64,000 bases of DNA from Heterotrichella gracilis (taxonomy: Eukaryota > Sar > Xanthophyceae > Tribonematales > Xanthonemataceae): NCBI GenBank assembly GCA_032358255.1, contig JAULBX010015311.1, positions 29,024 to 93,023 of the forward strand, in the 5' to 3' direction. Below are positions 35,426-46,123 of the stretch, piece after piece. Each line of letters begins with the position of its first letter. Position 1 is the stretch's first letter. Under the pieces are notes generated by a model. It made no database searches. It worked only from the letters and a program-made list of their open reading frames with translations, and was not told the origin of the DNA. The translations under genes were made by a program, and so were the position numbers.

Positions 35426-38400
35426 TCACATCCCGTGCACCCCCAGTGGGAACCCCCTCCCACTCCTGCGCCCGCCCCCCTGCTTGTCAGCAAATGTTGT
35501 GTTGTACTTGTCCACTACCTCGTTGGCTACAAAGGCAGTCTTGGTGACGGTGGCCAGCAGGATGCTGAGCATGGTGTCGTTGTACTCCTGCACAAGGGGG
35601 AAATGGGGATGAGGGTCTGAAACCCTTCCTAAGGGTTGCGGTGGCCAGCAGGATACTGAGCATGGTGTCGTTGTACTCCTGCATAAGTGGGGGATGGGGA
35701 TGAGGGTTTGAAACCCCTCCAAAGGGTTGCGGTGGCCAGCAGGATGCTGAGCATGGTGTCGTTGTACTCCTGCAGGAGTAGTGGTGTAAAGACCTTTGGT
35801 GCGCACACCATAGAACCCTCTTTTGGAGGTAGGGCAAATATACACACCTGGCTGTATTGCCGAAATGCATGCTTCAAATAAAACAAACCAACTAAACTAT
35901 ACATAGTAGTGTGTTCCAGCTTCAGGGTGTACATGGCATTGTATGGCGCCGCATCAGCAAAACACCTGCTTAGGGGTCCACCACGTGTACACAGCAGTGT
36001 GCCGCCATGTGTGGGGGCGTTTTGTTTCCTTCTTTCCTTTAAGATACAGGGTCAGGATTCAAGCTGTGGCCGCCATTGTGCAGCGCCGCACCGTGAGGGA
36101 GTCCTTTGAGAACTCTAAACCCTAAACCCTGAAACCCTAGAACAATCGTGCAGCGCCTCACCGTGAGGAAGTCCTTTGAGAACTCGGGTGTCTGCAGCGC
36201 CGGCAGGCGGTTGAGCAGGCTGGATGTCTGGCGCAGCAGCCCGTGGTCGTACTCAATCTCACCTGCAGCCACGCGCCATGTGAGCATGCGCTGCAATATG
36301 TGCTTTGGGCGTGTGCAGGTGTGTAAGGTTGTTGGGCATGTGCATCTATATGGGTGTAGGTGTGAGCTCGGACTTTTAATACTGCTTGGGTATGGGCTTG
36401 GGCATGGGCATGGGTAAGGGTATGAGCATTGGCTTCAGCGTGCTTGGGTCAAGGTATGGCATGAGAACAGGTCTAATTTTTGGCAGAGGGTCATAGCTAG
36501 TCGCATGGAGCATGTGTGTGTGTTCATGGGTGGCCCCTGCGCTTACCCTTGTACATCTTGTCCACCACCACCTGCAGGCTCTGCAGGCGCAGGTGAAGCA
36601 TCTTGAGCGCAGAGTGTATGCCCGCCAGGTGGACAGTCACTGCAACAACAGCACATGCATGGCAGGGTCAGCACCACTCTGCATCTGAGATGCATGCCCA
36701 GGAGGTACATGTGTACTGTATTACAATTTGATATCAAACCATGTATGTAGAAAGATAGCATTACTTTTTCAAGTGCGCTGGATATTGCGCGCAGCGTACA
36801 ACTCTTAGTGTGCCGCAAGAGCAACATGCATGTAAGGTCTCATCTTTGCATGAAGCGCGCCACCCAGCACCTGGTGACTGCCATTCTTGCTGCCCGGCCG
36901 GACAACCAGAGGCCGAACCACCAAGCGCACGTAGCAGGCCTCAGCGGCGATACCAGCAAAACAGCAGATGCAGACAGGCAATGGTCATACATTGATCTGA
37001 GCGCTGCCCATTAACCCTACCCTAAACATGTAGGGTTTAGGGTTTATGGGGTGCACATTGATCTGCTCAACATGTGTAGGGTGTAGGGCTTGGGATCTGC
37101 AGGGCGTACATTGGCCTGAGCCGCTGGCCATGCATAGTGTGTAGGGTGTAGGGTTTACGGGGCGTACATTGGTCCGAGCCGCTGGCCATGCCCGATGGCG
37201 CGATGCGCGCCACTTGGTTCACGCCGATTCGCTCAGCCTCAGACGTCTGTGCGAGATGGGGAGGGTGGCCATCAGTGCAAGGGTTGATTACCATAAATGA
37301 CTTGCGCATGGGTGAATTACGACCGTGCATGAGTGGTGGTACTGCTGGTCCCACAGCGTGGTTACATGGATCAGGGCACAGGGCACATGGCTCAGGGCAC
37401 ATGGCTCAGGGCGCATGGCTCAGGGCATCAGGATGGTGTGTGAGGCTCAGTGTTCCCGGGTGCCTACCTCAATGGAGAATTTGGCTTTGACCCACAGGAA
37501 CACCGGGCCCCCTTCTTGTATGTGGAGCTCTGCAGTTGCACACAGAGCGATTTTTTGTCATGGGTCTATCAAAAGGCCTGGTGTGATCAGCATGCTCAGG
37601 CATGTAGTAGCTGGAAGGCAACCTACCGTTCTCATACAGCGTGACGGGGAGGTCTTTCCTGGTGGCGTCCAGTTGTGTGTCTAGTTGGAGGTACACCGGG
37701 CTCTCGTTCAGCTCAGTCACCTGGGGAGGAGGAAACGCTGGGGACATAAAAAACGTGTCTCCACCCCCACTGGTGCAATTGGGGCCATTTGGATACATTG
37801 TGTGTGATGCCACCGTCCCACCATCCCAACGTAGTTACATGCAGTGAATGAAGTTTACTGTACCTTTCGATGAATGTCCATGTCCACCGGCTCCACTTTT
37901 GACCCTGTGCCATACCACCCCACCACGTCCAGCGTTGCAAACACCTGCTTGTCTGCACACAACAAACACCACAGGGTCATGTATACTGTTGTACCCACAA
38001 GATGAAACCAACACTGGAGTAGCTAGAGGGTGACGTACACTGTTCTGCCTTCTTGGTGAGGAAGGCCTCGTCGATGACTACCCCCCCTTCTGGTGTGGTG
38101 TCGAACTTGAGCTCGAAAGAGTTGCTGATGTCGACAACCCGGCCCGTCTGGTGACCTAACAAGCAACCCAGCACGCGGATCGAGGTAGAGGGTCCGAACC
38201 CATGGTCGTCGCCGCCTGGGCCTAGTTGGCTGTTTGCTCTGGTGCGCATATGGTGGTCGCTGATGTTGATCAGGACCAGCTGCAGGAGTGGGGGATGCAT
38301 GTGTGGGTGGTGCTGGATGTTGATGGATTGGTAATGGGTCCGTTGCTTTTGATGGAGGTTGTGGTGTTGTTTATCAGTACTAACCCCCATCGCAGTCGGG

Positions 38401-38534
38401 GAGCATGCATTGCGACCAACGCATGTGATATGCATGCATTGTGGGTAGTGACGCAACGGAAGCTGACAGGTTCTTACCGGGTGCAGTTTGAAGTCCAGTC
38501 CCGAAGAACTCGTCCTGTCTTCCACAACCGCCAT
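35426..38534 (-). CDS. CSN6: COP9 signalosome subunit 6
   Basis: CSN6 is the catalytically inactive MPN subunit that partners CSN5 in the deneddylase complex acting on cullin-RING ligases. Nine exons give 325 residues, the usual length: 38534-38478, 38279-38039, 37952-37864, 37720-37627, 37529-37468, 37246-37168, 36639-36547, 36262-36162 and 35587-35426. The MPN domain includes HPLVLINISDHHMRTRA, LGCLLGHQTGRVVDI, VVGWYGTGSKVEPVD, ESPVYLQLD and ELHIQEGGPVF. The position that holds HxH in active JAMM enzymes reads GWYGTGSK, so this is MPN-minus as expected. The C-terminal half has LAGIHSALKMLHLRL, LLRQTSSLLNRLPAL and EYNDTMLSILLA. It ends in a Gly/Arg tail like plant CSN6. It shares a 715-bp divergent spacer with the HSF gene. 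Confidence 0.93.
35636..35775 (-). repeat. Two echoes of the CSN6 last-exon acceptor edge
   Basis: GGTGGCCAGCAGGAT(G/A)CTGAGCATGGTG and the following GTCGTTGTACTCCTGCA occur at about 35549 (real), 35640 and 35730, a 90-bp period. The intron part (GATGAGGGTCTGAAACCC and GGGTTGC) is repeated with it. The copies are nearly identical, so this looks recent. Confidence 0.95.
36007..36042 (-). repeat. Dispersed repeat, copy 1
   Basis: On the minus strand this reads GGAAACAAAACGCCCCCACA followed by CATGGCGG, preceded by an A/G-rich GGAAAGAA stretch. It matches elements at 51570-51612 and 59567-59611. It lies in a CSN6 intron. Confidence 0.75.
36984..37170 (-). repeat. Serial echoes of the CSN6 exon 6 donor edge
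   Basis: The real exon end and donor read on the plus strand as GCGTACATTGGTCCGAGCCG (37162 onward). Decayed copies lie near 37104 (GCGTACATTGGCCTGAGCCG), 37045 (GTGCACATTGATCTG) and 36986 (CATACATTGATCTGAGCG). They have a period near 59 bp and are interleaved with TAGGGTTTAGGG text. An echo of the exon 8 donor edge (GCACCGTGAGGGAGTCCTTT) lies near 36087. Confidence 0.9.
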
Positions 38535-39249
38535 GGCTATTCCCCTCTGCTGCAACTCCCCGAACTTTGGCAATGAACACCCGATGGAGTTTAATAGACT
38601 GTCCACCAAGCCAGTATCAACACAGTCCCTTCTTGAAACAGGACAGTTTTCGACGGCCAGAAATGTGTTGCTTGTATTCGCGTTGTTGGCAACAAATACT
38701 GCAATGGAACGCCCTGCAATGGAACGCCCTGACAATGCATGCATATGCACTGGTTCACAAAGTCTGAAATGATCAGAGATGATGGAACCAAGGTTGGATG
38801 ATTTGTCATTCTAGTAGCCTACACCCCCTTGATGTTGCCACGGTGGTAAATCACCAAGTCACGTCAACCGTTGTCCTAATCACATGATACCACCCCTTTG
38901 TGAAGCGGGGAGGGAATTCGAAGCACTCGACTGGTGGACGCGGATCTGCCTGGCCCACCAAAAGAAACCTTCTTCCGCCAACCTTCCAAAAAGGTATCTT
39001 CCTGCATGTTCGGCGCTAAAAGTTTGTTTCGTGACGCGAACAGACACCAATCGCCCTGTCTTTCGTGCACAGTCCACCACCAGAGTCACGTTCGTGAGAT
39101 GATCAGCGCCAGCCGGGTCCTAAGTTGGAGGTTTTGGGCGGTGACTTCTCTTCTACCAACCACCAGTGGAGAGGCAGAGTAGCCAGCAACCGCAGCCGCA
39201 TTCTGCACAAACACGCATCACGCCCGCTGAGTCCGCCAACGTAACGCTC
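38535..39249. promoter_or_regulatory. Divergent promoter region CSN6 / HSF
   Basis: This 715-bp region lies between two start codons facing away from each other, so it must contain both transcription starts. A direct repeat (AATGGAACGCCCTG twice near 38701-38730) and a GAATTCGAAG string near 38927 are visible. I looked for canonical heat-shock elements (alternating nGAAn / nTTCn in 5-bp steps) and saw no convincing three-unit array. Confidence 0.5.
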
Positions 39250-42200
39250 ATGTCCAAGGCGGGCGCCCAGCAGAGTAGCCAACCAGCTCCTTTTCTTCGG
39301 AAAACGGTGCGTGGCAATGAGCCGAGGCAGCGTGACCTTCTCCTTCCCGCAGGGTCCATTGGGTCCAAAACTAACCCATCCACTGACTTTATTGCACCCT
39401 TTTTTGCAGTATGAGCTGGTTGACGACCCAACCACACACCATGTGATCTCCTGGTCGGCGAGTGGGGCAAGGTACGCATCATCGCTTTCCCTCTTTTGTG
39501 CCAGTGGTAGCACCCTCCCCACCTGGCTTTTGGCCGAGTAGGGCTTGTGTAACACCTGGCTGAGCGTGCCTTGTTTGTGGCTGTGTGCAGCTTTGTGGTA
39601 TGGAAGCCGGCGGAGTTTGCCCGAGACATCCTGCCGAAGTTCTTCAAGCACAATAACTTTTCGAGCTTCGTCCGCCAGCTCAACACCTATGTGAGTCCAC
39701 GTCCTGTAGGCAGTGGGTGGGTCCATTGGTCACCAAATGCCGACGTTGCACGCCAATGCTCCCCAGGCCTACACAGCAGCGTGCTGGTGGCGTGGCTAGT
39801 GTTCTGAATTGGTGTGTTTGGTGTCGTTTTTCCTGGAACGACTTCTCAGCCGGCTGCGCCTGGGCAACGTTCTTCTAGAACGTTTTCCGCTGTCCCTTGC
39901 GTTGTCAAGACCAGAGGCTTTTCCCGCTTGTTGTTGACTGTACCCGTCGTCGCCGCCCGGTTCCTTGCGTACTTACGCACGAACACCTTTCCGTGCGTTT
40001 GGGCAACGTCCACATGCACGGGGTTGCACCGAAGCAGCGATGTGGCCATGGCCATCCGACGCATCAGCATGGCTGGCTCACCCACCAAGGTCACCGATTG
40101 GGGTTCCATCCGCAGGGCTTCCGCAAGGTGGACCCCGACAACTGGGAGTTCGCCGGAGAGGGCTTTATCAAGGACCGGAGGGACCTGCTGCTCTCCATCC
40201 AGCGGCGGAAATCGTCGTCCACACGTGGGCACAAACCCGCCCAGCGTGATGAGGAAGACGAGGACGGGCTCCAGGCGATGGACCAGGGCGGCAGCAACAC
40301 CCCCGTCGCCGACGCCGCCGTGGAAGGCTCCGGAACCCCCGTCTTCCGCAGCGACTCCCTGACCCCCAGCCCGCCCCAGATGTTCCAGGACATGATGCCC
40401 CCCATGATACAGAGCAGCGGCATGCTTGTGGGGAGCGAGTACTCTGCTTTCTCCCGCCCTGCCCAAGCTCCTGTGGGGGGCCAGCGCCTGTCTGGGGGCG
40501 GGGGGTCGGGCTCTGGTGGGAATGGGAACGGGTATGGGGGCGAGACGCCAAGTCTGGGGGAGCAGAGTGGGCATGGCAGTGGCCATGGTGGGAGCGAGCA
40601 CGGGCACCAGCAGCAGCACCACAGGCCAGGGGAGGCGCTGCTGGCGGCCATCCAGCAGGAGGAGCCAACCACCAGCAGCGAGGAGTCTGCTGGACCGGTA
40701 AGAACGCAGCCTTGTGGGGCCCTGGCCAAGGCCTCTGCTTTCGAGTTGGTGAAAAGCTGCCCAGAGCTCCCAAGCCGCAGCGGTTGAAACAAGTGCCAGC
40801 TTGATTATAAGCACGCACTGAAATGGCTGCTTAACTAGTGCACATCTGCACCCCCCTACACCCCTCTGTGCCCCCATACATCTATGCACCGTGTGCCAGC
40901 GAACGATGGTTCCAGTGTTCCAATTGCGCTGAGCAAGGTATATACTTAGTTTTTAACTGTTGAACCTGTTCAGGATAGTCTTCTTTGTGCATACATATTT
41001 ACAGCTTTCTGTCTCACCTTGTGCAGGCCAACGGTGACCCCTCAGGGCCAGCAGGCGCTGGGGCAGGCGGCCAGAAGAAGCGCCGCTTTGGGAGGGCCAC
41101 CGAAAACGCAACCATCAAGGAGGAGTGGCCATATGACGAGGACCAAAAGTCTGGTAAGGGCAGGGAGTAGGGTGTGGGACCTTGGTCATAGCGCTGGACA
41201 ACGGCCCGTCAGCCCTGCATCGCTGCCCTGGGCAGCCAGGACAGATCCGCGTGTCGTACTATACAATCGCTTCCATACATGGGTACTGCTTGTGCCACCC
41301 CATAACCCTGCAAGCCCTCTTGTGACGTATGTAAACCTGCACCACCACGCCAACCCTCGCGCCCTTGCTGCCCTATACTAACCCCCTACCTCCTCTTCCG
41401 CAGCCGAGGTCTCGGGCGGGTCCGGGGGCGGCTCAGCCGGCAACAACCCCCACCACAGCAGCGGCAGCGGCGGCAGCGGGGGGCGCCACTTCGTCACCCG
41501 CCCCACACCCGTCCAGGTGGCAGGACCCACGGCTGCGCTCATCTCCGAGCTGGCCACGCAGGTATGCCCCACACCCTAAACCCTAAATCGTAAAACCCTA
41601 AAACCCTAAACCCTAAAACAGGTTGTTGCTGACCTGTTTTTAGCGCGTTTTACCCCCGCACGCAGCTGCCTCTGGCTGTTGCGCCACCCCCTGCCGTCAG
41701 TTCAGGCTGGAGACCCCCACCTCCTCCACCTTATTGACCTGTGTGTGGTGTTTGCCCTGCAATATAGCACCTGCGCCTTGCCGTTGAACCCCCTCTGCCT
41801 GCCTCAGGTTGGTTGGGTAAATAGTGAGGTAGGTAGTGTGCGGCGGTAGGCCAATTATCCTCCTCCTGGCACATGTTTCGTCATAACCCCTAGGGTTCCC
41901 CTCCTAGCCCAGACCCCAACGTTCATTGTGCCAACTCCTCGCAGGTGTCCCGCCTGTCCAACATGGCCCTGGAGGTTGAGAAGCTCAAGGCCGAGAACGC
42001 CAACCTGCAGATCAACATCAGCGAGCTTAACAAGGTGACAAATATCTGCAGCGGCTTGAAGCGCGCAACCAGCGCCAGCTGCCCAGCGTCCCCTAGCCCA
42101 CTCTGTGCCTTGTGTCCCTCGCGTGTTCGGTGCCTAGCTAGCTGTATTACCCCCTGTCTATTTTCCCCTGGACTGTCGACTGCACCGCCTCCCTTTCCCC

Positions 42201-45200
42201 TTTGTAGTGCCCCCCCCCTGCATTTATATGTGCCAGTGGTTTGCTTCCTGCCCTAGCCTCGGTCCCAAGCCACCAGCCACCTTGGGTACTCCCTGTTAAT
42301 CCTGAACCCTAGCCCCCACCCTGCATGTGCCCGGGCGTCGGGCGCCGGCCCTCGCGTATTGGCACCAGTTCAGCGGTGTACTTATCGCCTGTAGGTGTAC
42401 GACCAGAAAGCGTGCGACGAGCGCAACGTGAACGCCTACAAGCACCAGCAGCTGGAGAACCGGCTCAAGGTGGCGGAGGACTGGCGGTCCGACCAGGAGC
42501 ACAAGCGACAGGTGGGTGGCAGTGGGTGGACCCTAGTGATTAGGGTTTTGAGGATAGGGTTTTGGGTGTAAGGCCAGCGGGTTTATACATCTATGGTGAC
42601 GGTGAACAAGCAGTCCTTGCTATCTGTTCAGGGTTTAGGGTTCCAGCCCACACAGGTCCCCGCTGTCTGTTTAGGGTTTTAGGGTCCCGGCGCCACGCAG
42701 GGCCCTGTAGTTCTCTGTGTGTATTCCTCCCTGGTGTTGAAGGTGTGCGTAACCCCCCTCCCCTGGTGTTGACCGCCCTTGTGTGTTCCCGCTTGTAACC
42801 CCTGGCAGGGTGCGATGCAGGTCGAGGTGGAGTGGAAGGCCAGCCAGGACGCGCGCGCAGCCGTGGAGGCAAACTGGAAGTATGAGCACCAGATCAAGAG
42901 CGACGCCATCATCCAGCAGGTGAGCGTAGTGTGGTTTGGAAGTTTGCCGCCAAGCAGCTGGCTCCTACAGCCTTTGCGTGCGGCGTGGGTGCGCGCTTGC
43001 CCTTTTGAACGCACGCCTGGGTTTTTTGCCTCAACGCGCCTGTACATCATCACGTGCACAAGGTCCCCACTGCTTCCAGGCTGTGCACACCCAGCCTACA
43101 CTTACAACGTGCCTGGGCTTCAAGCACACTGATTGGCCTGTGCCTGACCATTTCGCCCCCACGCAGATGCTTGCGCACAACCGTGCCTGACACCTCGCTC
43201 TCCAAGACATCCTAAGCTTCCCTGGAAACCCTGAACCCTAACCTCCAACCCCCCGCCCCGCAGATGCTCGCCCACAACGAGGAGTTCCGGCAGACGCGTG
43301 AGCGCAACACCGTGCTGGAGCACCGCATGGCGCTGCAGGAGGCCGCTGCCAAGAGCACCATCGACAACCTGCAGCACCAGCTGGACCACCGGCTGGGGTC
43401 GGGGCCAAGCAGCGGCAGCGACGACTCGCTGCGGGCGCGCCTGGATGCCCAGGTGGGTTTTAGGGTTTTAGGGTTTTAGGGTTCTGCTGTTTTGAAGAAA
43501 AGCCTGGATGTCCAGGTAGCGCCTGGGGTTGTGTTGATGTAGGGTGTCAGGGGCTATGGGCTAGATGTTTTGTAGGGGCAGCGGCGTTGGGTTGTGGCCG
43601 CACCTCTAGGGTTTTGCGTTGGGTATAATGAGCCGACGCTCTGCAGAGTACTGTTTATGGCTCGCCCCTCCCCCCCTCCCCCCTATTTGTGTGCCTGTGT
43701 GTGCGCGTCCCGGGCAGCCCATGCCCAGCGTTTGACCCTGCATCCCCTCAGGCGAGCGCCGGAAGCGCTGTGCCCATTGAGCCCCTGGCAAATGGACCGC
43801 AGGAGGAGACTAACCGCGCGGCAGGGGCGCGCAACCAGCAGCTGGAGGCCAAGGTGGCGCAGCTGGAGGGCATGCTGCACGGTGCGTTGAAAACCCTAAA
43901 AACTCTGCGGAAAACCCTAAGTCCTAAACCCTGTGTCTTTGAGCGCTGGAAGCAAAGGTGGCGCAGCTGGAGGGGCATGCTGCACGGTGCGTTGAATTCT
44001 AAAACCCTACAAAAACCCTACAACCCTGTTTGTTTGAGCGTGAGAAGCAAAGGTGGTGGAGGGCAAGCTGCATGGTACGTTGCACTCATTTCCCCTGCTG
44101 AAACCCTAAAATCCTACGCATTGGTGTCCGAGCCCTAGGGGCAGCCAGCATCTAAGAAGGGTGCTGTGTGTTATGTCACATAAGAGCCAGCGTGCATCCA
44201 TGCCTTCCACCAATTTATGGGCGTTCAGAGGATGTTGCATGTACAGTCTACTGCATTGGCTGTGAACAGATCCCTCCCCCCTCTCCACTTCACCTCCTTT
44301 CCTCCCCTCATCCGTGCACCCCACCTTCCCCATTGTAGCGCCCCTCTCTTCCCCTTCCTCTTCCCCCTCCTCTTCCCCTTCCTCTTCCCCCTCCTCTTCC
44401 CCTGCCAACCTCCTCTGCACCAAGCAGAGCGGTGTGGCATGCTTTTCACATTTCACATGCACATTTCCGCACACACCACAACTGCCACACAAGCCACCAC
44501 TTGCCCTGTGCCCAACCACGTCAGTCCGCATGCACTTGCACCACCCTGGGGTCCCCCTTCCTCACGCCCCCAGCTGGCACTGGGTGTGGTAGGACTCCAG
44601 AGCGGTTGCGCCTTGCACCCTCATCCCCACCCACGACACCCATTGCACCCCCTCATCCCCACTCATTGCACCCCCCCTCCCTGCCCTGCCCTGACGCCTG
44701 TCCTGCTGGCTCGACGGTGCTCAGAGGTGGCCTGTTCCCGCACAGAGGAGGCTGAGGCGGTGCGCCACGTGGCGGAGGCGAGGGTGTGGAGCGCGGTGCA
44801 GCGGACAGTCACCGACGCAGCCACGCACGCAGACGCAGCCAGGTATGGGGTAGGGTTCGGGGGATTTGTGAAACGTCAATTAGATAAAAGACAAAGGAGT
44901 TCCAACACAGTGTCTGTCTCGGTTGTGTTACACCTTTTTAATGTGGCGTGCCGCAGCGCCCCCGCGCGCAGGGCTTCTTTACGTCCTTTGCCGCCCTGAG
45001 GTCCTTCAGTCCCTTTTGTGTCACATGCCACAGAAAGGGGTTGAAGGCCCTCAGGAGCAGCAAAGAACGCCAGGGCCCCCTGTGCGCGGGGGACGCTGTG
45101 GCGCGACAAATCAGCTATATGTCCCTTTTGTGTCACATGATCCGCCATAGGATGCAGAGTGTAGGGTGTAGGAATTTCAAGGCAGCCGCTCGAGGAGAGC

Positions 45201-46123
45201 CACCGCCTACTGATACCAGCTGGGCAGCGCACACAATGTATGGTTTAGGGTTTCCTGTGGCTGGCATTTTGCCCGAGGGAGGCATTGATGCCCCTGTTTA
45301 AGGAGAGGCACAAGCAGTTGTAGGGTGTAGGGTTTCCATGGCTACAAGTGAGGTGCTGATGCGCCTGCTCCCTTTGTTTACCCAATGCAGGCAGTTGCCT
45401 CTGAAAAGTCAGGGCAAGCTTGGGCAGCGCACTCAGTGCAGGGTTTAGGCTGCAGGGATTAGGGTTTAGGGTTTCCTGTGGCTGGCACTGACCCCTGCCC
45501 CCCTCTTGACCCCCTTGCAGGCAGCTTCTTGAGGAGAGCCAGCGCAAGCTTGGCAGCAGCAGCGGGGGCACACCCCGGGGATCGCAGCGCACCCCCGCAA
45601 GCAGCGGCAGCAACCGCGGGGACGACCCCCACACGCAGTCCAGGTCCACATCACAGAGCCTGACGTCAAGGTAATTCTAGAGGGTTTTAGGGGTTTAAGG
45701 CTTAGGGTTTAATACCCAGGTCCACGTCCACACCCAGCCCAGGTCAACCTCCCAGAGCCTGCCATCAAGGTAATTTTATAGGGTTTAGGGTAGATTGGGG
45801 CAGTATGGTGCGGGTGGTTTTCGTTGCCACCAGGGTTTCACAGCCTGACCTCTCGTCCTGTATTGGTTCTAGCCTGAACAGCCGATGCTTCTGGAGGCCT
45901 TACCTGACACGAATCCTAAAGCCCTGAGCCCTAATCCAATGTTAAAGGATCCTGGGCATTGAACCCTAAACAGCCCTGTCCCCGCAGCTCTGGCGTGACC
46001 CTGAACCCTAAACCCTACGCCTTGCACCCTAAACAGCTCTGCTCCCGCAGGTCTGACCTGACCCCCTCCGTTGGGGTAGACAGCTGCGACACCAAGGGGG
46101 ATAGGGACAGGGACATGAACTGA
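39250..46123 (+). CDS. HSF: Heat shock transcription factor
   Basis: Fourteen exons give 687 residues: 39250-39306, 39410-39471, 39591-39690, 40116-40697, 41027-41153, 41404-41561, 41945-42034, 42395-42511, 42809-42919, 43264-43452, 43752-43881, 44725-44842, 45521-45670 and 46051-46123. The DNA-binding domain spans about residues 12-105, with [47 protein letters not shown] and [12 protein letters not shown]. The intron after NTY is at a position conserved in plant HSF genes. A linker with basic residues (QKKRRFGRA) may hold a nuclear signal. Heptad-rich segments follow ([20 protein letters not shown], then further helices to about residue 570), longer than the usual HR-A/B trimerisation zone. 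The C-terminus is Ser/Gly-rich without a clear aromatic AHA activator. ATG at 39250 is the first in frame after an open but ATG-less stretch. Role: stress-induced activation of chaperone genes. Confidence 0.92.
43164..43205 (+). repeat. Echo of HSF exon 10 acceptor edge
   Basis: CGCAGATGCTTGCGCACAAC repeats the exon 10 start at 43260 (CGCAGATGCTCGCCCACAAC), then decays. A short donor-side echo of the same exon (GCCTGGATGTCCAGGTAGCG) lies near 43501. Confidence 0.88.
43943..44085 (+). repeat. Two echoes of HSF exon 11 donor edge
   Basis: GGTGGCGCAGCTGGAGG and CATGCTGCACGGTGCGTTGA occur in exon 11 with its donor (43852-43888) and again at 43958-43995. A more decayed copy (AGGTGGTGGAGGGCAAGCTG) is near 44051. 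All are separated by AAACCCTA text. Confidence 0.92.
44341..44402 (+). repeat. CT-rich microsatellite in HSF intron
   Basis: This run of CTCTTCCCC/CTTCC units forms a strong polypyrimidine tract about 320 bp upstream of the exon 12 acceptor. It is simple sequence. Confidence 0.9.
45178..45445 (+). repeat. Echoes of HSF exon 13 acceptor edge
   Basis: Diverged copies of GCAGGCAGCTTCTTGAGGAG...AAGCTTGGCAGCAGC occur near 45180 (CTCGAGGAGAGCC), 45295 (AAGGAGAGGCACAAGCAG) and 45386-45430 (GCAGGCAGTTGCCTCTGAAA). A donor-side copy of the same exon (CAACCTCCCAGAGCCTG, CATCAAGGTAATTTT) is at 45717-45778. Exon 14 also has an acceptor echo near 45984 (CCCGCAGCTCTGGCGTGACC). Confidence 0.85.

Noticed and set aside
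38535-39249. Heat-shock elements upstream of the HSF gene
   Set aside because: GAA/TTC triplets occur (for example GAATTCGAAG), but the 5-bp spacing of a real three-unit HSE is not met.
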